In this document: in pieces, positions 26,881-37,008 of the stretch
How the letters are laid out: every line of letters begins with the position of its first letter
Numbering within the stretch: position 1 is the stretch's first letter
Source: Candidatus Heimdallarchaeota archaeon
GTDB taxonomy: Archaea; Asgardarchaeota; Heimdallarchaeia; Heimdallarchaeales; Heimdallarchaeaceae
Direction of reading: 5' to 3'
Assembly: GCA_021399345.1 (NCBI GenBank)
Contig: JAAFKI010000184.1
Location: 1-63,552 of the forward strand
DNA: 63,552 nt
Made by a program: the position numbers and the translations under genes
Notes under the pieces: generated by a model
Seen by the model: the letters and a program-made list of their open reading frames with translations, nothing else
Database searches by the model: none
What the model was told of the DNA's origin: nothing

Positions 26881-29256
26881 ATGGCTTTTATAGATAAATA
26901 CCACGAATTTCTTAAGAAATATAAAGTTGCTGTACTTATTATCTGGGTCATTATTTTTGCATTTGGAATCTGGTTGGGGCCAAAGTTTCTTAACGAAACC
27001 TCTTCAAATTTTGAAGCACCTCCAAACTCTCCAAGTGTAATAGCAGAGGAAGTTCTCGCAGTAGAATTTCCTGGTTACGAAAATGAAACAAGTATGATCA
27101 TGGTAATCCGGATGGTAAATGATTCTGAAAGTGTTGTGAACAATGAAACAGAATCATTTTGTTCTCAAGTTTTAGATAGTATCTTCAACTCATCCTTTGA
27201 ACACATTGTTCTATCAGTTTTAAGTTACTATGTACTAATAGATGCAGGATTTAGTCAGGTTGCTGATGAATTTATATCTTCTGAAGAAAAATCAATGCTT
27301 CTAACAATTAATTTAATCTACAATGAAGAAAACAGCTCAATAAGTGCATTTATTGAATATATAAGAGAAGAAGTTCATAAAATAAATACATCTGAAGATT
27401 TCAATGTCTATCTTACAGGTTATCTAGTCATGTATCTTGATATGCAAGAAGCAACAGAAGAAGATCTTCTTAGAATGGACTTGATTGTAATTCCAATAGC
27501 TCTATTAGTTTTAGCAATTGTGCTTAGAAGTTTGAAATTGATGATTTTACCTATAGCTAGTATGGGAATCAGCACTTTAGCATCATTTCTAATCATGTAT
27601 CCAGTGGCTTTAATTTGGGATATATTTTCATTTGTTCCTAGCGTAATGATGAGCTTGGTAATAGCTTTGTCTATAGATTATTCGTTGTTTCTATTATCTA
27701 GGTACAGAGAAGAAATAATGAAAAATAAATCAGTCTCAGAATCAGTTCTTCAGATGAGTAAACATGCAGGACACACTATTACAGTTTCAGGATTGACACT
27801 TGTTGTTACTTTCTTAGGGTTAGTTTTCTTTCCACTACAGTTACTATCAACAATAGGGATAGGGGCCGCTATTACCATAATTATTACACTTGGTGTTAAT
27901 CTTTCGTTTACTCCAGCTGCGCTTCTTACTTTTGAGGGTTTCTTCAAGAAATTCACTTTATACAAAAAGTTAACAAAGAAACAAATTGAAACTGAAGACC
28001 AGTTAAAAAAGAAAGAAATAGCCGCTCAAATGAAAAGTATATGGTATAAAATAGGAAAATTGTCCACTAAATATGCACCATTTGTTATTATAATCGTTGT
28101 AATTGTTGCAATTCCAGTTTCAATTCAAGTTTTCAAATTTGACAGATCAATGGATTTTCTACAAATATTACCTAGAGGTTCAGACTCAGATCTAGCATAC
28201 CAAGCATTAAGAGAAGATTTTTCCCCTGGACAAATTCTTCCATTTTATGTAATTATTAAAACCAATCAGACAAATGGAATAATGGACTCAACATTTTTCC
28301 AAGATGCAAAGGACATCTCAACCAGACTAGCAGCTGAAACAATGGTAAACAACAATAGTTTCACGTCTATTGTGAGTGCCGGAGGATTTTATATTCCATT
28401 TTTAGCAGCAATGGCATTTCTCACTCCAGCGACTCTTGAGTATAATAGTTCAGATGGGATGTTATATCGAACAATTTTCAATAGATATACAAATCTGGAA
28501 AATTCTACAATTCTTATAGAAATACAAACGCCATTTGATCCTTGGGCTGATGAAGCAGAGGCATGGATCAAAGAGACAAGAGTCATTCTTGAAGATTCAG
28601 AAGCAGAATATGGATACGAAATGCATCTAGCAGAAGGGTCAACAGTAATGATTGATGTAATAGATCAAGTCTACAAACTTTTCCCGATAATGATAATAGT
28701 TACAATATTAGTAGTTTATATTCTAATAGCAATAATGTTCAAATCTGTCTTCATACCATTAAGGCTTATACTTACTATTGGATTAACCTTATCGTGGATA
28801 TATGGATTAGGGATTTTTGTTTTTAAGACGCAGGTATTCAAGACAGTAATTCCAGTTTTACAAGGAGTAAATTCCTTCTTCTGGTTAGTACCTATCATGG
28901 CTTTTACAATTCTAATAGGGATTGGTCTAGATTATGATATATTCCTACTCTCTAGAATTTCTGAATTTCGTGATATGGGTTTTACTGAAAAAGCGTCAAT
29001 ACACAAAGGTTTGTTCAAAACTGGTAATGTAATATCGTTTGCTGGAATTATCATGGCGATTGCTTTTAGCGGGTTACTACTTTCTAGAGTAATGGTACTA
29101 AATCAATTTGGTTTCATGCTGTGTATAGCAGTTTTGATAGACACTTTCATTATAAGGACTATACTAGTTCCAGCAATAATGAGTTTAGCATCTAAATGGA
29201 ATTGGTGGCCAAAGAAAGTTCCTGAACCAACTAAAACGGATCTGGATTTTGAATAA
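26881..29256 (+). CDS. MMPL/RND-superfamily membrane transporter
   Basis: This 791-residue protein has two repeated halves. Each has one membrane helix, a large external loop and five further helices (about residues 200-345 and 600-775), as in MmpL-like and archaeal RND exporters. The first half has VIALSIDYSLFLLSRYREE and the second GIGLDYDIFLLSRISEFRD: Asp-Tyr pairs in helix 4 and helix 10, the proton-relay sites of MMPL proteins. There is no partner periplasmic adaptor, as expected in archaea. It probably moves lipids or hydrophobic compounds outward. Confidence 0.88.
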   Translation: MAFIDKYHEFLKKYKVAVLIIWVIIFAFGIWLGPKFLNETSSNFEAPPNSPSVIAEEVLAVEFPGYENETSMIMVIRMVNDSESVVNNETESFCSQVLDSIFNSSFEHIVLSVLSYYVLIDAGFSQVADEFISSEEKSMLLTINLIYNEENSSISAFIEYIREEVHKINTSEDFNVYLTGYLVMYLDMQEATEEDLLRMDLIVIPIALLVLAIVLRSLKLMILPIASMGISTLASFLIMYPVALIWDIFSFVPSVMMSLVIALSIDYSLFLLSRYREEIMKNKSVSESVLQMSKHAGHTITVSGLTLVVTFLGLVFFPLQLLSTIGIGAAITIIITLGVNLSFTPAALLTFEGFFKKFTLYKKLTKKQIETEDQLKKKEIAAQMKSIWYKIGKLSTKYAPFVIIIVVIVAIPVSIQVFKFDRSMDFLQILPRGSDSDLAYQALREDFSPGQILPFYVIIKTNQTNGIMDSTFFQDAKDISTRLAAETMVNNNSFTSIVSAGGFYIPFLAAMAFLTPATLEYNSSDGMLYRTIFNRYTNLENSTILIEIQTPFDPWADEAEAWIKETRVILEDSEAEYGYEMHLAEGSTVMIDVIDQVYKLFPIMIIVTILVVYILIAIMFKSVFIPLRLILTIGLTLSWIYGLGIFVFKTQVFKTVIPVLQGVNSFFWLVPIMAFTILIGIGLDYDIFLLSRISEFRDMGFTEKASIHKGLFKTGNVISFAGIIMAIAFSGLLLSRVMVLNQFGFMLCIAVLIDTFIIRTILVPAIMSLASKWNWWPKKVPEPTKTDLDFE

Positions 29257-29279
29257 ACTAAAAAGAAAATATCGAAGGA

Positions 29280-31130
29280 TTAGAAATATACTAATCCTAC
29301 TAATCTCCAGAAAAAGGGCAGAACGAAGGCTATAAGCAACAGACCAAATAGATCAACTAAAGAGCCTATTCTTACCATTTCTTTTATTGGATATTTACCC
29401 GTACTATATGCAATCATTGAGGGAGGCGTACCTTGGGGAAGCATGAAATCTACACTTGAACCTATTGCAGCAACAACAGCTAGTAAGACTGGATCAATAT
29501 GAAATAGTAACCCGAGAGGAATAACGAGAGGTACAAGTATTGCAGCTGATCCCGTATTAGATGCAATAAAGGTTAATATGATGCTAACTAAGGCAATGAG
29601 TGCTATAAAGATAATATTGCTTGAAATTCTCAGATTTTCTAACGAATATGCAATCAGATCCCCAGCTCCTGATTCCGTTAAGATGACTCCTAAAACTAGT
29701 CCACCGCCAAAGACTAATATCGCGTTCCAGTTCAAATCATTAACATCTCTACCTATGAGAATCTTACTCTTCTCGAATATAGAAGGTAAAAATAACATAA
29801 ATGCAGCGATAACCGCAACAACTGAGGATGAAAATTGAGGAAAGAGGAATTTTTTAATTGTACCTTCCAAGAACCAGAGTAATAAAGCAAGCACAAAAAC
29901 TGAGAGCACATAAATCTGTTTCTTATTAAGATGACCAAGATTATCCAACTCTTTCTTAACGGCTGTTTTTGCATTAGTAATGCTATTTTTTGGTACTTTA
30001 GGTTTATAAACCATCCAAAGGTAAAGCCAAACTAAAGGTAGCATGAGAAAGACAATAGGTAATCCAAAAGCAAACCATTTAGTGAAAGTAATATGAACAC
30101 CGGCATATTCACTTAACAGTGCAATTGCTATTGGATTTGCAGGTGTACCAATTGCAGATCCTATTCCACCAATTGAAGCGCTATAAGCAATTCCTAAGAT
30201 TAATGCTTTACCATACCTGTCTATACTTTCTTCATCTATTTCTTTGTTGACCTTTAACTTATCAGTAACTGCTACTGCTATAGGAATCATTGTTGCAGCA
30301 GTTGCAGTATTGCTCATAAACATCGATAAGACAGCTGTAACAATCATCATGAGGAGCATTAAAATCTTAGGATTATCAGGACTTATTCTAACAATATTAA
30401 GCGATATCCATTTATCCAAGCCAGTTTTATTCATCGCTTTTGAAATGATAAAACCACCTAGAAATAGAAAAATGACAGGTTCTGCAAAGGGAGCAAGTAA
30501 TCCTTTTGCTCCTAAATCCAAAGCCAAAACACCAAATATTGGTATCATCAAACTTGTAGCTACAAGAGGAATTGTTTCCATAACCCAAAGAATACCTACC
30601 ATGAAAAGCAATGTTAGAACGACATTTGATCTATAAGGTAGTCTTAATTTGAAGATTATCCAATTTTGATCTCTATAATCTTCTTCTAGTGCAGAAGCAG
30701 GCAAAGTTAGAGAAAGACCATCTTCAACAGCGCTTGAGATATCAACACTGAAATTTCCAATTGTAGGTAAAGGAGTTACAGTATTATTGAGAGAGTCTGC
30801 TACCGTTGCTCTAATTATTAGTTGCTTGTTATAACCAATTTGAATTTTTGGGGAATAAGTTACCCACAAAGTAAGATTATCACCTAAATCATATGAATCA
30901 GTTATTTCTGGAAAAGTAGTACTATTATGTAGATAAAAGGTAAAATTCACACTCATATTGTACTGGTTTATGCTATTATCATAGAAACAGTGTAGCGTCG
31001 CATTATGGATTGCTTCTTCATCACCGCCTGCAACCGTTCCACGAACAGAACTCAAAGTTATTGCCATCGCAGTAACTAGTAATGCAACTGTAACACCAAT
31101 TTTAATCTTTTCTTGTTTACTTATTTGCAT
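29280..31130 (-). CDS. DASS/SLC13-family sodium-coupled anion transporter with N-terminal external domain
   Basis: This 616-residue protein has a family core (about residues 178-616) with LWVMETIPLVATSLMIP and the paired SNT signatures MSNTATAATMIP and ASNTGSAAILVP that bind substrate and Na+. Expected cargoes are dicarboxylates, citrate or sulfate. Unusually, a signal-anchor helix (9-28) is followed by about 140 beta-rich residues before the core, probably outside the cell. The gene converges with the MMPL gene and ends 23 bases from it. Confidence 0.88.
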   Translation of the reverse strand: MQISKQEKIKIGVTVALLVTAMAITLSSVRGTVAGGDEEAIHNATLHCFYDNSINQYNMSVNFTFYLHNSTTFPEITDSYDLGDNLTLWVTYSPKIQIGYNKQLIIRATVADSLNNTVTPLPTIGNFSVDISSAVEDGLSLTLPASALEEDYRDQNWIIFKLRLPYRSNVVLTLLFMVGILWVMETIPLVATSLMIPIFGVLALDLGAKGLLAPFAEPVIFLFLGGFIISKAMNKTGLDKWISLNIVRISPDNPKILMLLMMIVTAVLSMFMSNTATAATMIPIAVAVTDKLKVNKEIDEESIDRYGKALILGIAYSASIGGIGSAIGTPANPIAIALLSEYAGVHITFTKWFAFGLPIVFLMLPLVWLYLWMVYKPKVPKNSITNAKTAVKKELDNLGHLNKKQIYVLSVFVLALLLWFLEGTIKKFLFPQFSSSVVAVIAAFMLFLPSIFEKSKILIGRDVNDLNWNAILVFGGGLVLGVILTESGAGDLIAYSLENLRISSNIIFIALIALVSIILTFIASNTGSAAILVPLVIPLGLLFHIDPVLLAVVAAIGSSVDFMLPQGTPPSMIAYSTGKYPIKEMVRIGSLVDLFGLLLIAFVLPFFWRLVGLVYF

Positions 31131-31145
31131 GATATTACCTCAATA

Positions 31146-32036
31146 TTAGTAGAATTCCTCTGTTATTGTTTCAATTTGCTCTTCAGTCAAATCTAGAGGA
31201 GCATGAGCAGGAATAATCCCTTGATTCAATGAGAAATCTCTTTCTTCATATGTGGTTTTATGTTCTATTTGGTAGAATATTCCTGTGGGTAACTTATCTT
31301 TAACAAATCTCTGATTAGATAGATCTAAAGCTGCAAAATAATCTTCTTTATCATGCTCTGTTTCTTCTAATTTGTAAACTCTTTCACGAAAATAATCGAA
31401 AGTTTGATTTTTATTAAAAGTTATGCAAGGACTAAAAACATCCACATAGGCAAAACCCCTGTGATCAATAGCTTCTTTGAGAACATAAGCTAAATGTTTC
31501 AAATCACCAGAAAAAGCTCTAGCTACGAAAGTAGCTCCAGCTGAAATAGCTATAGTTGAAGGATTAAGGGGATTTTCAATAGACCCTCGAGGAGTTGTTC
31601 TAGTAAACGTGCCTACAGGCGTTGTAGCACTAGCCTGTCCAGTAGTTAAACCATAAACAAAGTTATTTGAAACAATAGTAATAATATCGACGTTACGGCG
31701 ACAACTGTGAAGAAAATGATTCCCGCCTATTCCATAAATATCGCCGTCTCCAGCATAAACTAAAACGGTTAATTCAGGATTAGCCAGACGAATCCCAGTC
31801 GCTACTGGGATCCCTCTTCCATGTACTGTTTGGAGACCATACACATCCAAGAAATTGGGCATGTGAGAAGAACAACCAATTCCACTTACAAGTACTACTT
31901 CCTCTTTGGGAATTTCAAGCTCAACTAATGCTTGTCTTATTGCTCTCCATTGGGAGAAATTTCCACAACCGGGGCACCACGTTGGGAAAAATCCACTCTC
32001 ATAATCCTTAATCGTTAAATTGAATTCTTTATTCAT
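31146..32036 (-). CDS. korB: 2-oxoacid:ferredoxin oxidoreductase, beta subunit (KorB-like)
   Basis: About 296 residues, the thiamine-diphosphate-binding subunit. WCPGCGNFSQ supplies part of the Fe-S ligands. GIGCSSHMPNFLDVYGLQTV is followed by GRGIPVATGIRLA, and YAGDGDIYGIGGNHF is the TPP/Mg site. YGLTTGQASATTPVG is the typical 2-oxoglutarate-type segment. The ATG at 32036 overlaps the alpha-subunit stop by 8 bases, so translation is coupled; a start nine residues earlier is less likely. It oxidatively decarboxylates a 2-oxoacid to acyl-CoA and reduces ferredoxin. Confidence 0.9.
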   Translation of the reverse strand: MNKEFNLTIKDYESGFFPTWCPGCGNFSQWRAIRQALVELEIPKEEVVLVSGIGCSSHMPNFLDVYGLQTVHGRGIPVATGIRLANPELTVLVYAGDGDIYGIGGNHFLHSCRRNVDIITIVSNNFVYGLTTGQASATTPVGTFTRTTPRGSIENPLNPSTIAISAGATFVARAFSGDLKHLAYVLKEAIDHRGFAYVDVFSPCITFNKNQTFDYFRERVYKLEETEHDKEDYFAALDLSNQRFVKDKLPTGIFYQIEHKTTYEERDFSLNQGIIPAHAPLDLTEEQIETITEEFY

Positions 32037-33777
32037 TCTTAACCACCTCTTTGACTTTCGCAACTATTTGTGACGTTACGATTGGTTCGCCATCCCACCG
32101 GAGCAGCTTATGCTCTATATTTACTCCTGTTTTCATTCTAATATAGTCTCTCAGCTGTCCTGTATAGTTCTGTTCAACACATAAGGTTGTTTTTGCTTTT
32201 TGAAGAATCTTTGTTACAACTTCTTCATGAAATGGATTAAGATATTTTAAATGGAGATGATTTGCGGTAATTCCTTCTTCTTTGAGATGTAAAACTGCTT
32301 CTCGAACTATATTAATTGTTGACCCCCAAGAAACAATTGTAATCTCAGCATTTTCGGTTCCTTCCAACTGGGGGTTTTCTAGCTCTTTAACTAAAGTATC
32401 TAGTTTTTTCATTCTCTTCTCGACCATTTTAACCCTTATTGGCAGAGTATCAGGTAATCCAGCTAATGTGGAAGCAAGCGACGTTCCTGCTTCATTTCTT
32501 TCACTTGAACCCGTGAAAAACATACCATTTTTTGTTCCAGGAATAGTTCTAGGTGATATGCCATTTTCTGAAAACTGATATCTTCTAAAATCTTCAGGAG
32601 GATTATCTAGAATTTCGAATCTTTTATTTTTTCTTCGCAAATCAAGTTTTCTAACAGTTGAATTTGATTCAGATAAGTATAAATCCATTAATACAATAAC
32701 TACAACTTGGTATTTCTCAGCTATTTCTAATGCTTCAATCCCTACATTGAAAGCATCTTCAACATCATATGGAGCAATGATAACTTTAGGAAATTCACCT
32801 TGACTAGCACCATAGGCTTGAAACAGATCAGCTTGTTCAGTTTTTGTAGCCATTCCTGTGGAAGGCCCAGCTCTTTGAGAACTAATAACTACTAAAGGAA
32901 TCTCTTCAATACCAGCCATACCTATTATTTCTGTCATAAGACTGAAACCACCACCTGAAGTTCCAGTTGCAGCTCTTGCACCACAATATGAAGCTCCAAC
33001 AGCCATACCAATAGCTGCAATCTCATCTTCTGTTTGTTTAACAATTATACCAAGTTTTGGGAGATGCTTAGTAAGATAATGTACAATTGATGTTGCTGGT
33101 GTCATTGGGTATCCAGAGTAAAATTTTAAACCCGCAGAAAGCATTCCTAAAGCAAGAGCTTCATTTCCGGAAATAAGCATTTGTTGGGCTTTTTCATATT
33201 TGTGCTTTTCCCAAAGCTCTGGCCAGTTGTTGTCTTCTGCATATTTGATTCCTTTTTCTAAGGCTTCATTATTTGTGAAAATTACTTCCTCTCCCTTTGA
33301 ACCAAACTGCTCAAAAATTACTTCTTTAATCAAAGTTTCATCTAAACCCAAAATTTGACTAATTGCTCCAAATCCTACAATGTTTTTCAAAATTCTTAGT
33401 TTTGATATTTCCTTAGTTATACTAGCTAAAGGAATCGGGAGTTTCTTAATATCTTCAGGATAATCCAGATCCTCTAAATCGAAAGAATCATCATCATAGA
33501 TTACCATAGCTTTAGACCCTTCAGTTGGTTTGTGAAGCTTAGCTACATTTTTGTTAAGTAGAAAGATTATATCAGCTTCTTCTCCTACAGAGAGAACTTT
33601 GCTATTGCAAGCTCTGATTTGATATGTATTGTATCCACCTCTGATAACAGATTGATAACTTCTAAAACCTAGAATATTGAAGTTGTGCTTCTTGAGAATC
33701 TTGCTGAAAAGTATCCCTATAGATACAAGACCATCTCCAGCACTACCAACAAACCGAATTATAACATCCTTTTTCAT
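32029..33777 (-). CDS. korA: 2-oxoacid:ferredoxin oxidoreductase, fused gamma-alpha subunit (KorA-like)
   Basis: This 582-residue protein has an N-terminal gamma domain (1-180, RFVGSAGDGLVSIGILFSKI) fused to the alpha pyrimidine-binding domain (about 195-560, SGNEALALGMLSAGLKFYSG then YPMTPATSIVHYL, QTEDEIAAIGMAVGASY and TSGGGFSLMTEIIGMAG). This fusion is standard for KorA in many archaea and bacteria. GAGGAAT lies 6 bases upstream of the ATG as ribosome site. No separate delta ferredoxin subunit is visible nearby. Confidence 0.92.
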   Translation of the reverse strand: MKKDVIIRFVGSAGDGLVSIGILFSKILKKHNFNILGFRSYQSVIRGGYNTYQIRACNSKVLSVGEEADIIFLLNKNVAKLHKPTEGSKAMVIYDDDSFDLEDLDYPEDIKKLPIPLASITKEISKLRILKNIVGFGAISQILGLDETLIKEVIFEQFGSKGEEVIFTNNEALEKGIKYAEDNNWPELWEKHKYEKAQQMLISGNEALALGMLSAGLKFYSGYPMTPATSIVHYLTKHLPKLGIIVKQTEDEIAAIGMAVGASYCGARAATGTSGGGFSLMTEIIGMAGIEEIPLVVISSQRAGPSTGMATKTEQADLFQAYGASQGEFPKVIIAPYDVEDAFNVGIEALEIAEKYQVVVIVLMDLYLSESNSTVRKLDLRRKNKRFEILDNPPEDFRRYQFSENGISPRTIPGTKNGMFFTGSSERNEAGTSLASTLAGLPDTLPIRVKMVEKRMKKLDTLVKELENPQLEGTENAEITIVSWGSTINIVREAVLHLKEEGITANHLHLKYLNPFHEEVVTKILQKAKTTLCVEQNYTGQLRDYIRMKTGVNIEHKLLRWDGEPIVTSQIVAKVKEVVKNE

Positions 33778-33853
33778 TAATGATTCCTCGTGAGTTTAGA
33801 CGCTATCAGCTCATGAAATAACGAGTTTATAAAATGTTTTGAATGACCATATA

Positions 33854-34900
33854 TTAAGCCATCCACCAAACGAGTAAAGCTATTTCGCCAGGTAAAAATA
33901 CTAATGCTATTAGAGTTAACAAAGCTATTGAACGACTTGTTAAAACTTCATCAAGTTTGAAGTACTTTGAATAAGCAGTATTTGCAACTGCTGGAGGGGC
34001 CATACTTTGAATAACCATAGCGATTTTCATTCCTAGGGGAACAGGTATGAAGAAAATTATTAAAACAACAAGTAATCCTCCACCAAATCGAGCAAAACTG
34101 TTTCTAAAGAGAGCAACCTCTTTCCATTCATTTTTCTTGGGTAATTTAAAACTCAAACCCACTAGAGCCAACATTATTACCATAGTCACATCTTGAAAAA
34201 CCGTTACAGCTATATGGTCACCTATTGAGAATTGTCCTAATGAAACTTTATTTAATAGATTGGGATTTGAGATGCCGTAATTTATGAAATCTACAAGATG
34301 ATGCCCAATAGTCACTTGACCGATTGAGAATCGGAGAATTAAACCAATTACCATTCCGATAGTTGGTGGAAATAGAAGCAAACCTTTGAAAATCTTCCAA
34401 ACAGATTTGTCTTCAGTAGAACCATAATGCAACCCCAAATAAACACCTAAGGTATTACGATAGAAAGTTTGTACAATCAGATAAATTGAAGCAGCTAGTA
34501 AGCCTTCCGCTTTCATATCTCCTGATAAGATGCCTATGATAATTGGAAATGGAAAAAAAAGAGCATTCATAAAACCTGTAGTATTTATTTCTGCACCTTT
34601 TGTTTGATTTGAAAGATCTTTTTTTCTTATCATCAACCAATCTATAATCATTGAAAAAGCCATACCAAGAGTTGTTACAAGAGCTATGAACCACCAATTA
34701 AGACTAGTTAAAGAATCTGTATCCATATCTAGAAAGACTGTAATTAGAAGAACTGGAGAAAGAATGTTAATACCCGCAAAAAGAAGCCATTTGCCTATTT
34801 TCTCAGCTTTTGATAACCTTTGGAGAAAAAAACCTCCAGCTATTCCAGCATAGATTATTCCAACTCTTATAGAAAGTTCTCCTAGATAGTGAATTGGCAT
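33854..34900 (-). CDS. AEC (auxin efflux carrier-like) family permease
   Basis: This 348-residue protein has about ten membrane helices. The N-terminus RVGIIYAGIAGGFFLQRL, the mid-segment TGFMNALFFPFPIIIG and the end MAPPAVANTAYSKYF agree with the AEC transporters of the bile/arsenite/riboflavin superfamily. Known members export or import small organic acids. It lies upstream of korAB on the same strand, so a role with 2-oxoacids is possible but unproven. Confidence 0.75.
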   Translation of the reverse strand: MPIHYLGELSIRVGIIYAGIAGGFFLQRLSKAEKIGKWLLFAGINILSPVLLITVFLDMDTDSLTSLNWWFIALVTTLGMAFSMIIDWLMIRKKDLSNQTKGAEINTTGFMNALFFPFPIIIGILSGDMKAEGLLAASIYLIVQTFYRNTLGVYLGLHYGSTEDKSVWKIFKGLLLFPPTIGMVIGLILRFSIGQVTIGHHLVDFINYGISNPNLLNKVSLGQFSIGDHIAVTVFQDVTMVIMLALVGLSFKLPKKNEWKEVALFRNSFARFGGGLLVVLIIFFIPVPLGMKIAMVIQSMAPPAVANTAYSKYFKLDEVLTSRSIALLTLIALVFLPGEIALLVWWMA

Positions 34901-34973
34901 TGAGACGAAGAAACTGAATCTGACTTATAAAGTTTATATTTGTACTGAAATTTGAAAAAACAAGAAAAAAAGA

Positions 34974-36905
34974 CTAGCTCAACACTGTCTTCATATTCTT
35001 GAGTATTGATTCATAGAGAGGGTATTTTTTCTCCTTAGAAACATCTTTAGCTAGTAGCAATTCACTCAAATTTTGACTAGTTTGTGCAATTAAAGTTGGA
35101 GCTGTTGTTTCTATTAACGGATAGCCCTTTATTTTGAATCCTGTTAGGATTGTATTATACCTCACACAGATTTTTACTAAATTATCACATTCTTCTTTAG
35201 GCTTCATAGTTATAGGTTCAGCAAGATTTAACCAATCAAGAGAACCTACTTTGCTAATGGATATCATCCAGAGTAGTAAGGAAAGTCCAAATAATGCAGA
35301 ACTATTACCAAGCATAATGTAGCTATTAATGAAATCAAACAATTTAGAGATGGCATTCAGAATTTCTGGATCCTTTTCAAATAGCTGAACAGATAGAAGA
35401 AAATCTTTTTGAAAATCACTTAGATGTTTTTTGTGTTTGGCATCGATGTTTAGGTATTTATCTCTAGATCCTTTCATTCCTTCAAAATTAACATCAACTA
35501 TTCCAAGTTCTTCAATTACAAGATTGTATTCCTTTTTCTTCACAGGAGCAACCTTTAATTCTTTAATGTAAGCTTTTAGTTTTTCCTGAATAGCTTTTTG
35601 TTTTTCTTCAACATCCTCATCTGTAACTTCAGGAGGTTCTTGAGTTGGGTTTCCCCCTTGCATTAGCAATTGAGATTGTTTAACCCACGATAATCCTTCT
35701 TTCAGAATTTCTGGTGTCAAAATCTTCTCTAAAGCTTTGGCAAGAAGATATTTTTTATCCTTAAGCTTTTTCGCTTTGGAGCTTATAATTGCAAGCAGAA
35801 AAGAAAGAGCATTTGGTATAATGTTGTAAGGATCCGTTTGAGAATTTCCACGCATTGCTTGGAAACTTAATCCTTGATCTATCCATTCAATTAACCCTCC
35901 TGCGATCATTGAGAATAAGGGATTGAAGTTTGTGAAGAAAGGCATTGAAGCATAGATATTTGCCATAGAAATGAAAATATCTTGATAGTCAAAACTTGTT
36001 ATTTGTTTATATTTCTTAAATGATAGATCGTGTTCATCGAATAAGAATTGCATTGAGAAATAGTAAAGAATGTGTTTGTTCAATGTAACTTTTGTGAAAT
36101 CTTCTGCTTCAAAGTCCACACCTTGTTGTAAAGCTGTCAAGACTTCAGGGTTGGAGAAGATCTCAATTCTTTCAGCATCTTCAATTACTCCTTTTATATC
36201 TTCTTGATCTTCAGGATAAAGTGATTCTAAAATTTGGAACACCCAGTGAATCATGAAGTTATATAGATAAGGAGATTTTCTAAGTACTTTCCTCCACTCA
36301 AACCATTTAGCTATATTTTGAGAATGAACTGATTGCATTTTTTCTAAATCCTCTTCTGTTACTTCTCTAGTTGAATATCTCAGTGGGTAAATAGAAACAG
36401 GTTTGGTTCCTTTGAACAAGAAACTATCAAAATCCTTAATCAAAGTTCCAAAAATCAATTCAAAATCCATCATTACAAATCTTGTGATAACTTTGGATTC
36501 CTTGTAATAATCAGCATAACTTGCCCCCTTCTTGTAGTAAGTTGATTTGAGAATTTTCTCAAAAATTGGTAGAAGAAGAGCTTTTCCTTCCTCATTTAAT
36601 TCTTCAAATAAAGCATCCTTGTTAGATAACTCTTCTATGTAATATTCTATAAGAAAAGCACAATAGGTAGATGTAGATAATTCAGGATGTGATAAATAAA
36701 ATTCAATTGCTTTTGTAGTTTCTTTAGTATTCTTCTTAATCTTGCTTAAATCAATATCGTCTGGTAAATCGATAGCTTTCTTCTGTCTGTCTTTAGGAAT
36801 TAGATATTTCCCTCCTTTTTCGAAGACAAGAGCTTTTTTCTTTGTTAATAACCCAAATTTAACTTTTGATTTCTGTATAGTTCCTTTATATAAAACTACG
36901 TCCAT
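34974..36905 (-). CDS. large helical protein of unknown function
   Basis: This 643-residue protein has no membrane helix or catalytic motif I can name. Apart from a short N-terminal strand-rich part (1-45), it is mostly amphipathic helices of 20-25 residues. It has a Glu/Lys-rich link near 420-450 (EPPEVTDEDVEEKQK) and a second helical block (490-643). The layout resembles an alpha-solenoid or scaffold. The start is backed by GCGAGGAATC before the ATG. It lies 73 bases upstream of the AEC permease gene, perhaps in one transcript. It could be specific to this lineage. Confidence 0.7.
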   Translation of the reverse strand: MDVVLYKGTIQKSKVKFGLLTKKKALVFEKGGKYLIPKDRQKKAIDLPDDIDLSKIKKNTKETTKAIEFYLSHPELSTSTYCAFLIEYYIEELSNKDALFEELNEEGKALLLPIFEKILKSTYYKKGASYADYYKESKVITRFVMMDFELIFGTLIKDFDSFLFKGTKPVSIYPLRYSTREVTEEDLEKMQSVHSQNIAKWFEWRKVLRKSPYLYNFMIHWVFQILESLYPEDQEDIKGVIEDAERIEIFSNPEVLTALQQGVDFEAEDFTKVTLNKHILYYFSMQFLFDEHDLSFKKYKQITSFDYQDIFISMANIYASMPFFTNFNPLFSMIAGGLIEWIDQGLSFQAMRGNSQTDPYNIIPNALSFLLAIISSKAKKLKDKKYLLAKALEKILTPEILKEGLSWVKQSQLLMQGGNPTQEPPEVTDEDVEEKQKAIQEKLKAYIKELKVAPVKKKEYNLVIEELGIVDVNFEGMKGSRDKYLNIDAKHKKHLSDFQKDFLLSVQLFEKDPEILNAISKLFDFINSYIMLGNSSALFGLSLLLWMISISKVGSLDWLNLAEPITMKPKEECDNLVKICVRYNTILTGFKIKGYPLIETTAPTLIAQTSQNLSELLLAKDVSKEKKYPLYESILKNMKTVLS

Positions 36906-37008
36906 TAAGATTCCTCGCTTAACTCTCTCTAAAAGTAATAGGCTAATAAATCTTTATTTTAGCGATAAAGAAAAGAATTAAAGTAGAATACATTTTATTT
37001 CAATTGGA

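Noticed and set aside
32029..33777. Novel gamma-alpha subunit fusion in KorA
   Set aside because: This fusion is standard in many archaeal and bacterial 2-oxoglutarate:ferredoxin oxidoreductases.
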